A stretch of 42,125 nucleotides of DNA from SUG2458 sp051872335 (lineage in GTDB: Bacteria > Bacillota_I > Bacilli_A > RFN20 > CAG-826): NCBI GenBank assembly GCA_051872335.1, contig JBJEDT010000016.1, positions 1 through 42,125 of the forward strand, given 5' to 3'. Below are positions 33,133 through 41,800 of this stretch, one piece after another. Below the pieces are notes generated by a model, which saw only the letters and a program-made list of their open reading frames with translations, was not told the origin of the DNA and made no database searches. Position 1 is the stretch's first letter; each line of letters starts with the position of its first letter. A program made the translations under genes and the position numbers.

Positions 33133-33150
33133 TATATAATGTGATATAAT
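33122..33150 (+). promoter_or_regulatory. Promoter for the DNA polymerase unit
   Basis: TTGACT 33122-33127, TATAAT 33145-33150, spacer 17, extended -10 TGA. A second TATAAT at 33135-33140 is too close to be used with this -35. Leader of ~55 bases before ATG 33211. Confidence 0.85.
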
Positions 33151-33210
33151 ATATATAAAGATAGAGAAAGAATTTTGTAAATATCTTATCTATGTTTAGG
33201 AGGTTATTAT

Positions 33211-35726
33211 ATGAATGAATTTTATGGTAGTATTCATAATCATACAGACAGAAGTAATTTTCGTTTACGTGATTCAACAAATCGTCTTGAAGAGTTATGT
33301 TGGTATGCGGCGAAAGATTTGGGGCATAATTTTATTGCAATAACAGACCATGAGACAATTGCAACAGCAATAGATTGTCAAAAAGTTGAAAAAAAAATTA
33401 GACAAGAGTTTCCTGATTTTAAAATTATTAGAGGAAATGAAATCTATCTTTGTAAAAATGGTCTTAATAAAGAAAATTATATTCGTGGCGAAGATAAGTT
33501 TTTTCACTGGATATTACTTGCAAAAGATGAAATTGGTCATCGTCAAATAAGAGAAATTTCAACAAGAGCATGGAGTCATTGCTTTATGCAAGGTAAAATG
33601 CTAAGAGTTCCAACTTACTATCAAGATTTAATTGATGTAATTGGAGAAGATAAAGGTCATGTTATAATGAGTACCGCGTGTCTTGGTTCATATCCATCTC
33701 AGATGCTTTTAAAATATAATGAAACTAAAGATGAAGATTTATGGCAATATATTCTTGCTTGGTTTAATAGAATTATTGAGATTTGTGGAAAGGAAAATTT
33801 ATATCTCGAAACTCAGCCTTCTTACAATAAGGAACAAATTGTAGTTAATCTTCTTTATAAAAAATTATCTGAAGAATTAGATATTCCAGTGGTTATATCA
33901 CTTGATGCTCATTATCTTAAACAAGAAGATGAACCAATTCATCATGCATTTTTAACTTCTCAAGAGGGAGACAGAGAAACTCATGATTTTTATGCTTCAA
34001 CATACATGATGTCACGAGAAGAAATTCATGAGTATATGGATAATAGTTTATCTGAAGAAACAGTAACCAAATGGATGAATAATACTCAAAGAATTTATAA
34101 TGAGTGTGAAGATTATGATTTAACTAAACCACTTCATATACCATATCTTCCAAAGACAATAGATACTATAACAAATGAAGAATATCTACGCTTTAAAAAT
34201 AAAGTAAAAGAGTTAAGTTATTTTTATGAATCTGATATTAAACCACATAGAGATATGGCTGCGGCGATTGTAAGAAAAATGATAAAAGAGCCGGAGACGT
34301 ATGATAATGAAAAAGCGTACGAAGCTATTGATGAATGTTTGACAGCAATTAGATTGGCTTCTGAAAAGCAAAATACTCCATGGAGTGCTTATCTATTAAA
34401 CATGAGAGATTATATCAATGTTATTTGGGAAAAAGGAAATTCATTGGTTGGCCCTTCTCGTGGTTCAGGTGGCGGTTTTCTACTTCTTCATATGCTTGAT
34501 ATTACTCAGATGAATCCGTTGAAAGAAAAGGCTCCTCTTAGAGCATGGCGTTTTCTTAATCCAGAGCGTGTATCTCCATTGGATATTGATACAGATATCG
34601 AAGGCGGCAAGCGTGCTCAGGTATATGAAGCTCTTCAGCAAGAATATGGTCATGACAGAGTAAGTAAGGTCTTAACAATAAGAACGGAAAAAAGTAAATC
34701 TGCAATACTTACTGCGGCGAGAGGACTTGGACTTGACCCAGATGAAGGAGCTTATCTTGCATCCTTTATTAAAGCAGATAGAGGTCAGCAGAGAACATTA
34801 GCTCAAACATATTATGGAGATGAAGAAAATGATATGGCTCCAGATATGAAATTTAGAGAATTAACGGATAATAAATATCCTAAATTATGGGAAGTTGCTC
34901 AGTATATTGAAGGACTTTGTTGTGGAGTAGGAAGTCATGCCGGTGGAGTAATTTTCTATGATGAACCTATCACCAACTCCACAGCTTTAATGCAAACAAC
35001 CAATGGCGATATTGTAACTCAATATGACCTCCATGTAGATGAGGAAGTGGGCTTAATTAAGATAGACTTACTTTCTATTGAAGCATTAGACAGAATAAGA
35101 GCTTGTCTTGATTTATTAACTCAATATGGCTATCTTGATAAGAATAAAACTCTTAGAGAAAAATATGAAGAAGCTGTTGGTATTTATAATATTGAAAGAG
35201 ACGAAACAAAAATGTGGAAAATGTTACATGAGCATAAGGTACAAGCATTGTTTCAAATGGAGCAGCAAAGTGGTGTAAAGGGTATCGCATTGACTAAACC
35301 GACTTCAGTAGAAGAGCTTGCGGCGATAAATGCTGTAATGCGATTAATGCCACCGGAAAAAGGAATGGAACAGCCTATTGATACTTTCGCAAATAGAAAG
35401 AAAAATCCTCACATCTGGGAAGAAGAAATGATTCGATTTGGTCTTAACAAAGAAGAAAGAGAATGGTTACACAGTTGGCTTGATACAAGTTATGGCATTT
35501 GCGAAACACAGGAAACTCTTATGAGTATGCTACAAGATGAAAAAATTGGTGGGCATACTTTGTTGTTTGCAGATAGAGTTCGTAAAGCTGTCGCTAAAAA
35601 GAAGCCTAAAGAATTTCTTGAATGTCAAGAAGAGTTTTATAAAACAGCGGAAGAAAAAGGATTGAGTGATAGATTAGTTCATTATGCTTGGGATATTATC
35701 TTTGCGAGTAGTAGAGGATATTCGTT
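33211..35726 (+). CDS. dnaE: DNA polymerase III alpha subunit (DnaE-type), exon 1
   Basis: First exon of a 1320-residue replicative polymerase. The N-terminal PHP domain has YGSIHNHTDRSNF, AITDHET and SLDAHYL. The C-family catalytic region has GPSRGSGGG, the Asp pair in PLDIDTDIEGGKR, VGSHAGGVIFY and KIDLLSIEALDR. The PHP domain is not split by an exonuclease, so it is DnaE-like rather than PolC. Exon 1 ends within the codon for Phe in GYSF, part of the YxFNxxHxxAY motif. Reading on gives 10 intron-coded residues and a stop at 35757. AGGAGGTTATTAT serves ATG 33211. Confidence 0.92.
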
Positions 35727-36852
35727 TAACATTACAGGACGAATTAAAACCGTTTAAATTGCGGGAACCCCCTTAGAGCCTTAATAACCAAACAATAATA
35801 GCGATATTATTGCGGCGATTAGTAACGGAATCGGTATGGTAAAATCATTAAGGATTGGGAAATCAAACGCAGCGAAACTTCTTAATTTATTATATTCTTT
35901 TCCATAAAAGATTACATATTTTATGGAGGTGAATACAATGGGATATAAAAAATTATCTGATGAACAAGAAAAACAACTTGTTCAAGAATATATTTCCGGA
36001 GTACCAGTTAAAGATTTAATGAGTAAATATGGATATGCGACTAAAAAATCAATTGCCGATAAAGTAAAGAAACATTATGGCGACAATTATAAAAATATCA
36101 TTGATACTGCGAAACAAAATCGGAAGAATTATTCCTATTCTTTTGATGGAGTAATAAATGAATTTAATGCTTATTTTTTGGGATTATTGTTAACTGATGG
36201 ATACGTTACTTCACGTGGATATGATGTTGGAATTGATTTAACAGATGAAGATTGCATTAATTTTTTGTCAAAAAGTATTGGTATTGATTATAAAGAATAT
36301 CAATCAATCAATAATACAGATAATTATAATCGGAAAAATAGATTTAGATTGATATTATCAGACAAACAGATAGTACAACAATTGTCTAAATATGGCATAG
36401 TTCATAATAAATCTTTAACATTAAATGGCCCTAAATTAAGAGAAGATGAAGAAAAATTTATTCCTTATATAATAAGAGGAATTATCGATGGAGATGGAAA
36501 TGTATCTCCTACTTCATATGGGGCGGCACATTTTAGAATATATTCTGCTTCTGAATCATTTATTGATTGGATAGTAGATGTTTTGACAAATAAAATGTAT
36601 ATGATAGATATAAAAAAAATTTTTCAGCAGAACGAAACTAACGGAATTTGGTTTGTTGACTCAGCAAATCAAGACAATATATTAAAATTAATAAGTCTAT
36701 CATATAATAAACCTTTTGGTATGGAAAGAAAATATAATCAATTAAGAAAGACGTTCAGAGACTATAATACGGGTAAATTATTTATATAATTGCATGGTAT
36801 AGTCCAGACCACAACATTTAATAAATGGCATAGGAAACTATGTGTGGTAAAG
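35727..36852 (+). mobile_element. Group I intron in the polymerase III alpha gene
   Basis: 1126 bases. P1: exon ATTCGTT (35720-35726) with GACGAAT (35738-35744), ending in a U-G wobble. P10: TACAG (35733-35737) with exon-2 TTGTA (36853-36857). P7: GGATT (35852-35856) with AGTCC (36801-36805), in the classic TATAGTCCAGACC context. GCGGGAACCCCCTTAGAGCC near 35761 is a typical P3-P4 core. The intron ends in G (36852). Splicing yields GYSF-CMAHTLAYSL, restoring the FxxxHxxAY motif in frame. It carries a LAGLIDADG gene. Confidence 0.92.
35938..36789 (+). CDS. Intron-encoded LAGLIDADG homing endonuclease
   Basis: A 283-residue enzyme with two LAGLIDADG motifs: YFLGLLLTDGYVT and YIIRGIIDGDGNVS, each with the metal-binding Asp. 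An N-terminal HTH-like segment (EQEKQLVQEYISGVPVKDLMSKYG) precedes them, common in this subfamily. ATG 35938 follows GGAGGTG with good spacing; ATG 35923 is upstream of or inside the RBS. It lies in the intron's peripheral region, so that the core can fold around it. It would cut intronless alleles of this polymerase gene. Confidence 0.88.
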   Translation: MGYKKLSDEQEKQLVQEYISGVPVKDLMSKYGYATKKSIADKVKKHYGDNYKNIIDTAKQNRKNYSYSFDGVINEFNAYFLGLLLTDGYVTSRGYDVGIDLTDEDCINFLSKSIGIDYKEYQSINNTDNYNRKNRFRLILSDKQIVQQLSKYGIVHNKSLTLNGPKLREDEEKFIPYIIRGIIDGDGNVSPTSYGAAHFRIYSASESFIDWIVDVLTNKMYMIDIKKIFQQNETNGIWFVDSANQDNILKLISLSYNKPFGMERKYNQLRKTFRDYNTGKLFI

Positions 36853-38299
36853 TTGTATGGCTCACACTCTTGCGTATTCTCTCGTTGGACTTCAAGAATT
36901 AAATCTTGCTTATAAATACCCTATCGTTTTCTGGGATACAGCTAATCTTATTGTAGATTCAGGAGCTATGAACCTTGAAGATGAATTTAATTTTAATGAT
37001 GAACCAGAAGAAGACGATGATGAAGAAGATGAAAGTGATGAAGATACCTCTGATGGAAAAATTAAAAATTCTTCTACTGATTATGGACGTATCGCCGCGG
37101 CCATTGGTAAAATGAAAGCAAGAGGATTATCATTCTCATTGCCGGATATTAATAAATCAGCTATTACTTTCTCTCCAGATCTTGAAAAGAATACTATACT
37201 CTATGGATTAAAAGGTATTGCTCGAATTGGTAATCAGCTAATAAAGGATATTATTTTAAATAGACCATACAATAATATTACAGATTTCTTAAATAAAATC
37301 AAAGTTAATAAGATTCAAATGACAAACTTAATAAAGTCTGGAGTATTTGATGAAATGTATAGCGATAAGACAAGAGAAGAAATAATGGATATCTATATTG
37401 ATGCAATAACTGATAAGAAAAAGAGAATTACCCTACAAAATATGACTTCTTTAATAAAATATGATTTAATTCCAGAAGAATTGGACTTTGAAAAAAGACT
37501 TTTTAACTTTAATAAATATATTAAAAAGTTTAAAGAAGGAATCTATTATAGACTTGATACAATTGCAATGAATTTCTTTGAAAACAATTATGATACTGGA
37601 GTTCTTGAAAAGATTAATATTACTGGAGAAGAAAAAACAGCCCTTATTCCTCAAAAAATATGGGATAACACCTATAAAAAAGGCATGAATCCTATGAGAG
37701 ACTGGATGAAAGAGAAACAGGAAGATATCTTAAATGAATTAAATAATGTTCTTCTTAATGAGAATAAAACAAAGTATTGTTGCGGCTCAATAAGTAAATG
37801 GGAAATGGATAGTTTAAGTTTTTATTATCATGACCACGAGCTTAGTAATCTTAAAAATGAAATTTATGATGTTGTTGATTATTTTTCATTACCTGAAGAA
37901 CCTGAAATAGATAATGTTTTTAAAGGAAAAGATGATGCAACAATTACGCTATTTAAATTACATCGTATCGCCGGAACAGTAATCGACAAAGATAAGAATA
38001 AAAATATTGTAACTTTATTAACTCCAACAGGAGTGGTTGTCGTTAAAGTTTGGAAGAGCCAATTTACAGCATGGGATAAACAAATATCTGAAAAAGATAG
38101 TAATGGTAAAAAACACGTTGTTGAACGCTCTTGGTTTACTCGCGGCAATAAATTAATTATAACAGGAATAAAAAGAGATGATACTTTTATTCCAAAAAAA
38201 TATAAAAATACGGAATGGCCTCTTTTTGAAAAAATAGAAGAACTTGATGATAAAGGTTTTATTTTATCATCGTCCACAGAGCGAGTTGAGGTAGAATAA
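36853..38299 (+). CDS. dnaE: DNA polymerase III alpha subunit (DnaE-type), exon 2
   Basis: Second exon, completing a 1320-residue polymerase. It begins T-TGT-ATG-GCT-CAC (F-C-M-A-H-T) in frame with exon 1. A very acidic stretch (about 25 residues, mostly Asp/Glu, coded near 36977-37056) follows the YKYPIVFWDTANL region. HhH-like KGIARIGNQLIKDI and a C-terminal OB fold (FKLHRIAGTVIDKDKNKNIVTLLTPTG) come next. Starting at ATG 36857 would lose the junction codons. The TAA overlaps the ATG of the next gene. Confidence 0.9.
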
Positions 38300-39273
38300 T
38301 GGCAAGTATATGTTTATTTGATATTGATTTTCTTTATGGCTCTAAGTTTGTCCCGAACTTAGAGCTTATGAAAGTTTTTAATTATTATTATCAAGAAGGT
38401 CACGTTATTAACTTAGGACAAAAGAAAGAGAATTTAGATAGATATAATCAGATAATCTTTTTTAAAGATAGTCCTAATATTTCAGTGCCAAGAGGATTGG
38501 ATTTATCTGGAGAGAATAAACAAATCTATGGATATGGATTTTATAATAGATTTATTCCATTATCTGAAAAATATACTAATGTGCCGCCAAATTATCTCTG
38601 TTATGATATATTCAATGAAAATATTAAAAATTTAAAGAAATATGAGAATATAAAGAATGGTAGTTTAGTAAGAATTGAAAATGAAGACTTTTCAAACTTT
38701 TCACGGGATAAAAAAACTTTTTATATTGTAGATAGAAATTTCTCTAAATTAGATAATGCTTATTCTTTTATTAAAGAATATTATAGGAATTATCAATTTG
38801 AATTTTTACATCAGCAACGATATTATGATAAAGAAACTTTTGAAAAATTTTTTCCTTACGTTACGGCTTCAAATAGACCAATTATTAATTTTGATTTTAA
38901 TATTAACTTTTTTAAAAAGTATTATAATGAAAAAGTTATATTTACAATAGATTTTAAAGAAAAAGAAACCCAAAAGGGATTGTTAAAAAGAATTATTTCT
39001 ATGATTTTATTTTCCAAGCAAAATAATCATACTTTATATTTAATTAATGACCTTAAAGTAAATACAATAACTAAAAAACAATTTCCTTTAATAGAATTAT
39101 TACAACTTTTAGTTAATTGGGCGGCCTCCTCAAAAAATATTTCATTCTATGATTTTACTTATATTACTGATAAAAATAAATCTGTAATAGAATTAAGTAA
39201 AGAATATTCTTATGTACGGCTGTTACTAAAACAAAATCCCAAAACTTTTAATTCTCAAGATTTTGACTTTTAA
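38299..39273 (+). CDS. Degenerate B12-binding/radical-SAM-like N-terminal domain protein
   Basis: A 324-residue protein. Its first ~105 residues (SICLFDIDFLYGSKFVPNLE, LMKVFNYYYQEGHVINL, then IYGYGFYNRF, PPNYLCYD) match the layout of the cobalamin-binding-like domain that starts many radical SAM proteins in gut bacteria and phages, including the GYGF...PxY motif. No CX3CX2C cluster motif occurs in the rest, which is Phe/Tyr/Lys-rich and unrecognised. It is thus a degenerate or repurposed relative; a catalytic role is unproven. ATG overlaps the polymerase stop, coupling it to the polymerase. Confidence 0.5.
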   Translation: MASICLFDIDFLYGSKFVPNLELMKVFNYYYQEGHVINLGQKKENLDRYNQIIFFKDSPNISVPRGLDLSGENKQIYGYGFYNRFIPLSEKYTNVPPNYLCYDIFNENIKNLKKYENIKNGSLVRIENEDFSNFSRDKKTFYIVDRNFSKLDNAYSFIKEYYRNYQFEFLHQQRYYDKETFEKFFPYVTASNRPIINFDFNINFFKKYYNEKVIFTIDFKEKETQKGLLKRIISMILFSKQNNHTLYLINDLKVNTITKKQFPLIELLQLLVNWAASSKNISFYDFTYITDKNKSVIELSKEYSYVRLLLKQNPKTFNSQDFDF

Positions 39274-39291
39274 AATAGATTATGATATAAT
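39263..39291 (+). promoter_or_regulatory. Promoter, TTGACT-17-TGA-TATAAT
   Basis: TTGACT 39263-39268 lies inside the last codons of the preceding gene; TATAAT 39286-39291, spacer 17, extended -10. It drives the clpP-dut-resolvase unit. Confidence 0.85.
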
Positions 39292-39320
39292 AAATATATA
39301 ATTTAAGGAGGGAATATAAT

Positions 39321-39509
39321 ATGGATGAACTAAATAATCTTATTCAAACTTTAAAATTTAAATTAGATGAAGTAAATAGAGAATTGAACGATTTATCTGT
39401 ATATAATTTTGTCTATGACCCAGATATGGCGGAAAGAATAAAAGTATTAAATGCAGATAAATTATCTATAGAAAATAAAATTAAATCGCTGGAGGACACG
39501 AAAGAATGA
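39321..39509 (+). CDS. Small coiled-coil protein
   Basis: A 62-residue, almost wholly helical protein with heptad-like charged repeats (ELNNLIQTLKFKLDEVNRELNDL and MAERIKVLNADKLSIENKIKSLE) broken at about residue 30. AAGGAGGGA serves ATG 39321. Its stop overlaps the ATG of clpP (ATGA), so it may be an adaptor or regulator for the protease, on position only. Confidence 0.65.
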   Translation: MDELNNLIQTLKFKLDEVNRELNDLSVYNFVYDPDMAERIKVLNADKLSIENKIKSLEDTKE

Positions 39510-40228
39510 ATGAAATATTAAGTTTTTTTGACGAAAAAGGGAATTTAATCCCACTTGAAAGTATTCAGAAATCTATTGAAGAAATTTACACCGATATCGA
39601 GAAAGAACAGAGTAAAGTTTATAGTAGAGATTCTGTATTAGCAGAATTAATAACTCCAGAGGCTCAATTTAGCATTGAAAATGCAATTGATAATGCAACC
39701 TTTGTTGATAGAGCTATTTATATTAATGATTCTATTCTTCCGGAGAGTGCGGGGAATATTAATAAGCAAATTAATTTTTGGAATATTATTGATGATACAG
39801 ACGAAATACCGACTGAGGAAAGAATGCCTATTAAATTATATATTAATACTCCAGGAGGAGACTTGCCGGCAGCTCTTAGTATTATAGATACAATAATTCT
39901 TTCAAGAACTCCAGTATGGACAATAACTCTTGCAACTGGATATAGTGCTGGATTCTTTATTGGTATTGCCGGACATAAAAGATTTGCTTATCCTCGTTCA
40001 TCATTCTTATTTCATGAAGGATGTTTTGTAAATGGAGGAGATGCTCATAAGTTTTTACAAGGAGCAAACTTTTATGAAAAACAACTTAAACAATTAAAAA
40101 AACTTGTACTTGACCGTACAAATATAACTGAAGAAATGTATGAAGAGCATAAGAAAGATGACTTATGGTTACTTGCAGATGAAGCTTTAAAATATAATAT
40201 TATTGATGAAATTATGACCGAGATATAA
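39506..40228 (+). CDS. clpP: ClpP-like serine protease
   Basis: A 240-residue protein. The catalytic triad is visible: Ser147 in ATGYSAGFF, His170 in FLFHEG, Asp219 in KKDDLWLLADEA. An N-terminal extension of ~65 residues precedes the usual ClpP core (LYINTPGGDLPAALSIIDTI). The GGD substrate-binding loop is present. It lies in the replication/nucleotide region, not in a capsid operon, so it is more likely to act on host or early proteins than as a prohead protease. ATG overlaps the coiled-coil gene's stop. Confidence 0.88.
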   Translation: MNEILSFFDEKGNLIPLESIQKSIEEIYTDIEKEQSKVYSRDSVLAELITPEAQFSIENAIDNATFVDRAIYINDSILPESAGNINKQINFWNIIDDTDEIPTEERMPIKLYINTPGGDLPAALSIIDTIILSRTPVWTITLATGYSAGFFIGIAGHKRFAYPRSSFLFHEGCFVNGGDAHKFLQGANFYEKQLKQLKKLVLDRTNITEEMYEEHKKDDLWLLADEALKYNIIDEIMTEI

Positions 40229-40240
40229 GGAGGAATTAAT

Positions 40241-41029
40241 ATGATTAATGAGAATTTAAAAGATAAAATTAAACAGGTACAGGGAGAAGGCGGCCCTATG
40301 GACCAGTTATTTCAGATATTAGATTTACCAGATGAACAGTTTGATACAATATATCCGGAAATAAAAGAAACTTTTAAAAATGCTTTCTTTGCTCCTGAAA
40401 CAAAAAAGGCAGTATTAAATTCTCTTTCTACGATGCCTAATATAGATATTGAAAAAGAAAGAGAATATGCCAAAACACTTATTGATGAAATTCAGAGTGA
40501 TGAAGAACTTAGTACAAATAAGAAAGACTTTTTAGCATTAATTATGGGTCAGTCTGTTGAACTTCTCAATACTGTTATAAAAAATCCAAGAGAAGAAGTA
40601 GAAGTTAAAATTACTAAAATTCATGAAAATGCGGTAATTCCTACTTATGCTCATGATTCTGATGCAGGAGCAGATATTTATGCAGTTGAAGATATTACTA
40701 TTAAGCCAAATTCAACAGAAATTATTCCTACTGGTATCAAAGTAGAAATCCCACTTGGATATGAAATTCAGATACGTCCTCGTTCTGGCCTTTCTGCAAA
40801 AACCAAGTTAAGAATTGCTAATGCTCCAGGAACTATTGATGCTGAATATAGGGGTGAAATTGGAGTAATAATGACCAATACTGGAAATCTCTCTCATACA
40901 ATTAACAAGGGAGATAAAATCGCTCAGATGGTTATTATGCCGGTACCAATGATTAAGTGGATTGAAACTGAAGAGCTCAGTGAAACAGAACGCGGCGAAG
41001 GCGGTTATGGTTCAACAGACCAGGAATGA
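40241..41029 (+). CDS. dut: dUTPase with an N-terminal extension
   Basis: A 262-residue protein. Residues ~119-262 are a trimeric-type dUTPase with all five motifs: DAGADIYA, PRSGL, GTIDAEYRGEIGV (catalytic Tyr), GDKIAQ, and RGEGGYGST (Tyr in place of the usual Phe). Residues 1-118 are a helical, acidic extension of unknown role; dUTPase alone is about 140-150 residues. It hydrolyses dUTP, protecting the phage DNA from uracil. AAGGAGGA serves ATG 40241. The extension could control partner binding or be a fused unrelated module. Confidence 0.9.
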   Translation: MINENLKDKIKQVQGEGGPMDQLFQILDLPDEQFDTIYPEIKETFKNAFFAPETKKAVLNSLSTMPNIDIEKEREYAKTLIDEIQSDEELSTNKKDFLALIMGQSVELLNTVIKNPREEVEVKITKIHENAVIPTYAHDSDAGADIYAVEDITIKPNSTEIIPTGIKVEIPLGYEIQIRPRSGLSAKTKLRIANAPGTIDAEYRGEIGVIMTNTGNLSHTINKGDKIAQMVIMPVPMIKWIETEELSETERGEGGYGSTDQE

Positions 41030-41034
41030 TTTAA

Positions 41035-41763
41035 TTGGGTCGATTAAAATATGAAGATATAAAAAAGGAAGTGGAAGAATGTGGTTGGCAATTACTGTCA
41101 ACCACATATACCAATTTAAAAACTGATATGACTTTTAAGTGTCCTAATGGACATTCTAATTATTATTCTTTAGAGAAGTGGCGGCACGGTCATGTTTGTT
41201 CTATATGTGAGAATAATCCTCTTGCTAATGTTAATGTTAAACCTGTAAAAAAGAAAGGTTATAGAATATTAGCTTTAGACCAAGCCAGTATAACAAGTGG
41301 CTGGGCAATTTTCGATAATGAGGATTTAATCTCTTATGGAAAGTGGAGTTCTGACGGAACTCATAGTACCGAAAGAATAGGACAAACAAAATATTGGGTA
41401 GCATCTATGATTGCAAAATGGAAACCAGACATGGTAATTCTTGAAGATATTCAATTACAAAAATTTAAAACAAATACTGGTAGCGGCGATGCTGTATTGA
41501 CATTTAAAAAGCTTGCTCATTTACAAGGTGTTTTAAAGAATTATTTATTTGAGACTGGTATTCCTTATACTGTTGTTTCACCATCTACTTGGCGGGCACA
41601 CAGTGAAATTAAAGGAAAAGAAAGAACTGATAGAAAAAGAAATGCACAATTAAAAATTAAGAGCCTTTATGATGTTCAAGTAACTCAAGATGAGGCTGAC
41701 GCAATTTTAATTGGTCGCTGGGCAGTTCATAACCACAGTCAAACAAAAATGATAGAGTTTTAA
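41035..41763 (+). CDS. RuvC-like nuclease with N-terminal zinc module
   Basis: A 242-residue protein, probably a Holliday-junction resolvase. The RuvC/RNase-H core has Asp82 (ILALDQASITSGW), Glu137/Asp138 (VILEDIQL) and Asp219/Glu220/Asp222 (TQDEADAILIG). The first ~60 residues form a zinc-binding module with Cys36, His40 (CPNGH) and Cys55, Cys58 (CSIC), like that of phage endonuclease-associated domains. TTG 41035 is the most likely start; AGGA at 41022 is 9 bases upstream and no ATG precedes the zinc module. It ends the plus-strand unit just before the bidirectional terminator. Confidence 0.82.
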   Translation: MGRLKYEDIKKEVEECGWQLLSTTYTNLKTDMTFKCPNGHSNYYSLEKWRHGHVCSICENNPLANVNVKPVKKKGYRILALDQASITSGWAIFDNEDLISYGKWSSDGTHSTERIGQTKYWVASMIAKWKPDMVILEDIQLQKFKTNTGSGDAVLTFKKLAHLQGVLKNYLFETGIPYTVVSPSTWRAHSEIKGKERTDRKRNAQLKIKSLYDVQVTQDEADAILIGRWAVHNHSQTKMIEF

Positions 41764-41767
41764 AAAG

Positions 41768-41800
41768 AAAAGGAGAGTAGATTATTCTACTCTCCTTTTT
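41768..41800. terminator. Bidirectional intrinsic terminator
   Basis: 14-bp perfect stem AAAAGGAGAGTAGA (41768-41781) with TCTACTCTCCTTTT (41786-41799), loop TTAT, T-tract on the plus side and A-tract upstream for the minus side. It lies between two convergent genes. Confidence 0.93.

Noticed and set aside
35727..35757. Polymerase as a broken gene ending at 35757, with a second gene starting at 36857
   Set aside because: Group I intron with splice sites at 35726/36853 that restore the conserved motif.
37879..38277. Minus-strand frame of 132 codons opposite the polymerase exon 2
   Set aside because: Opposite a well-supported gene; low-complexity Ser/Leu translation and no start signal.
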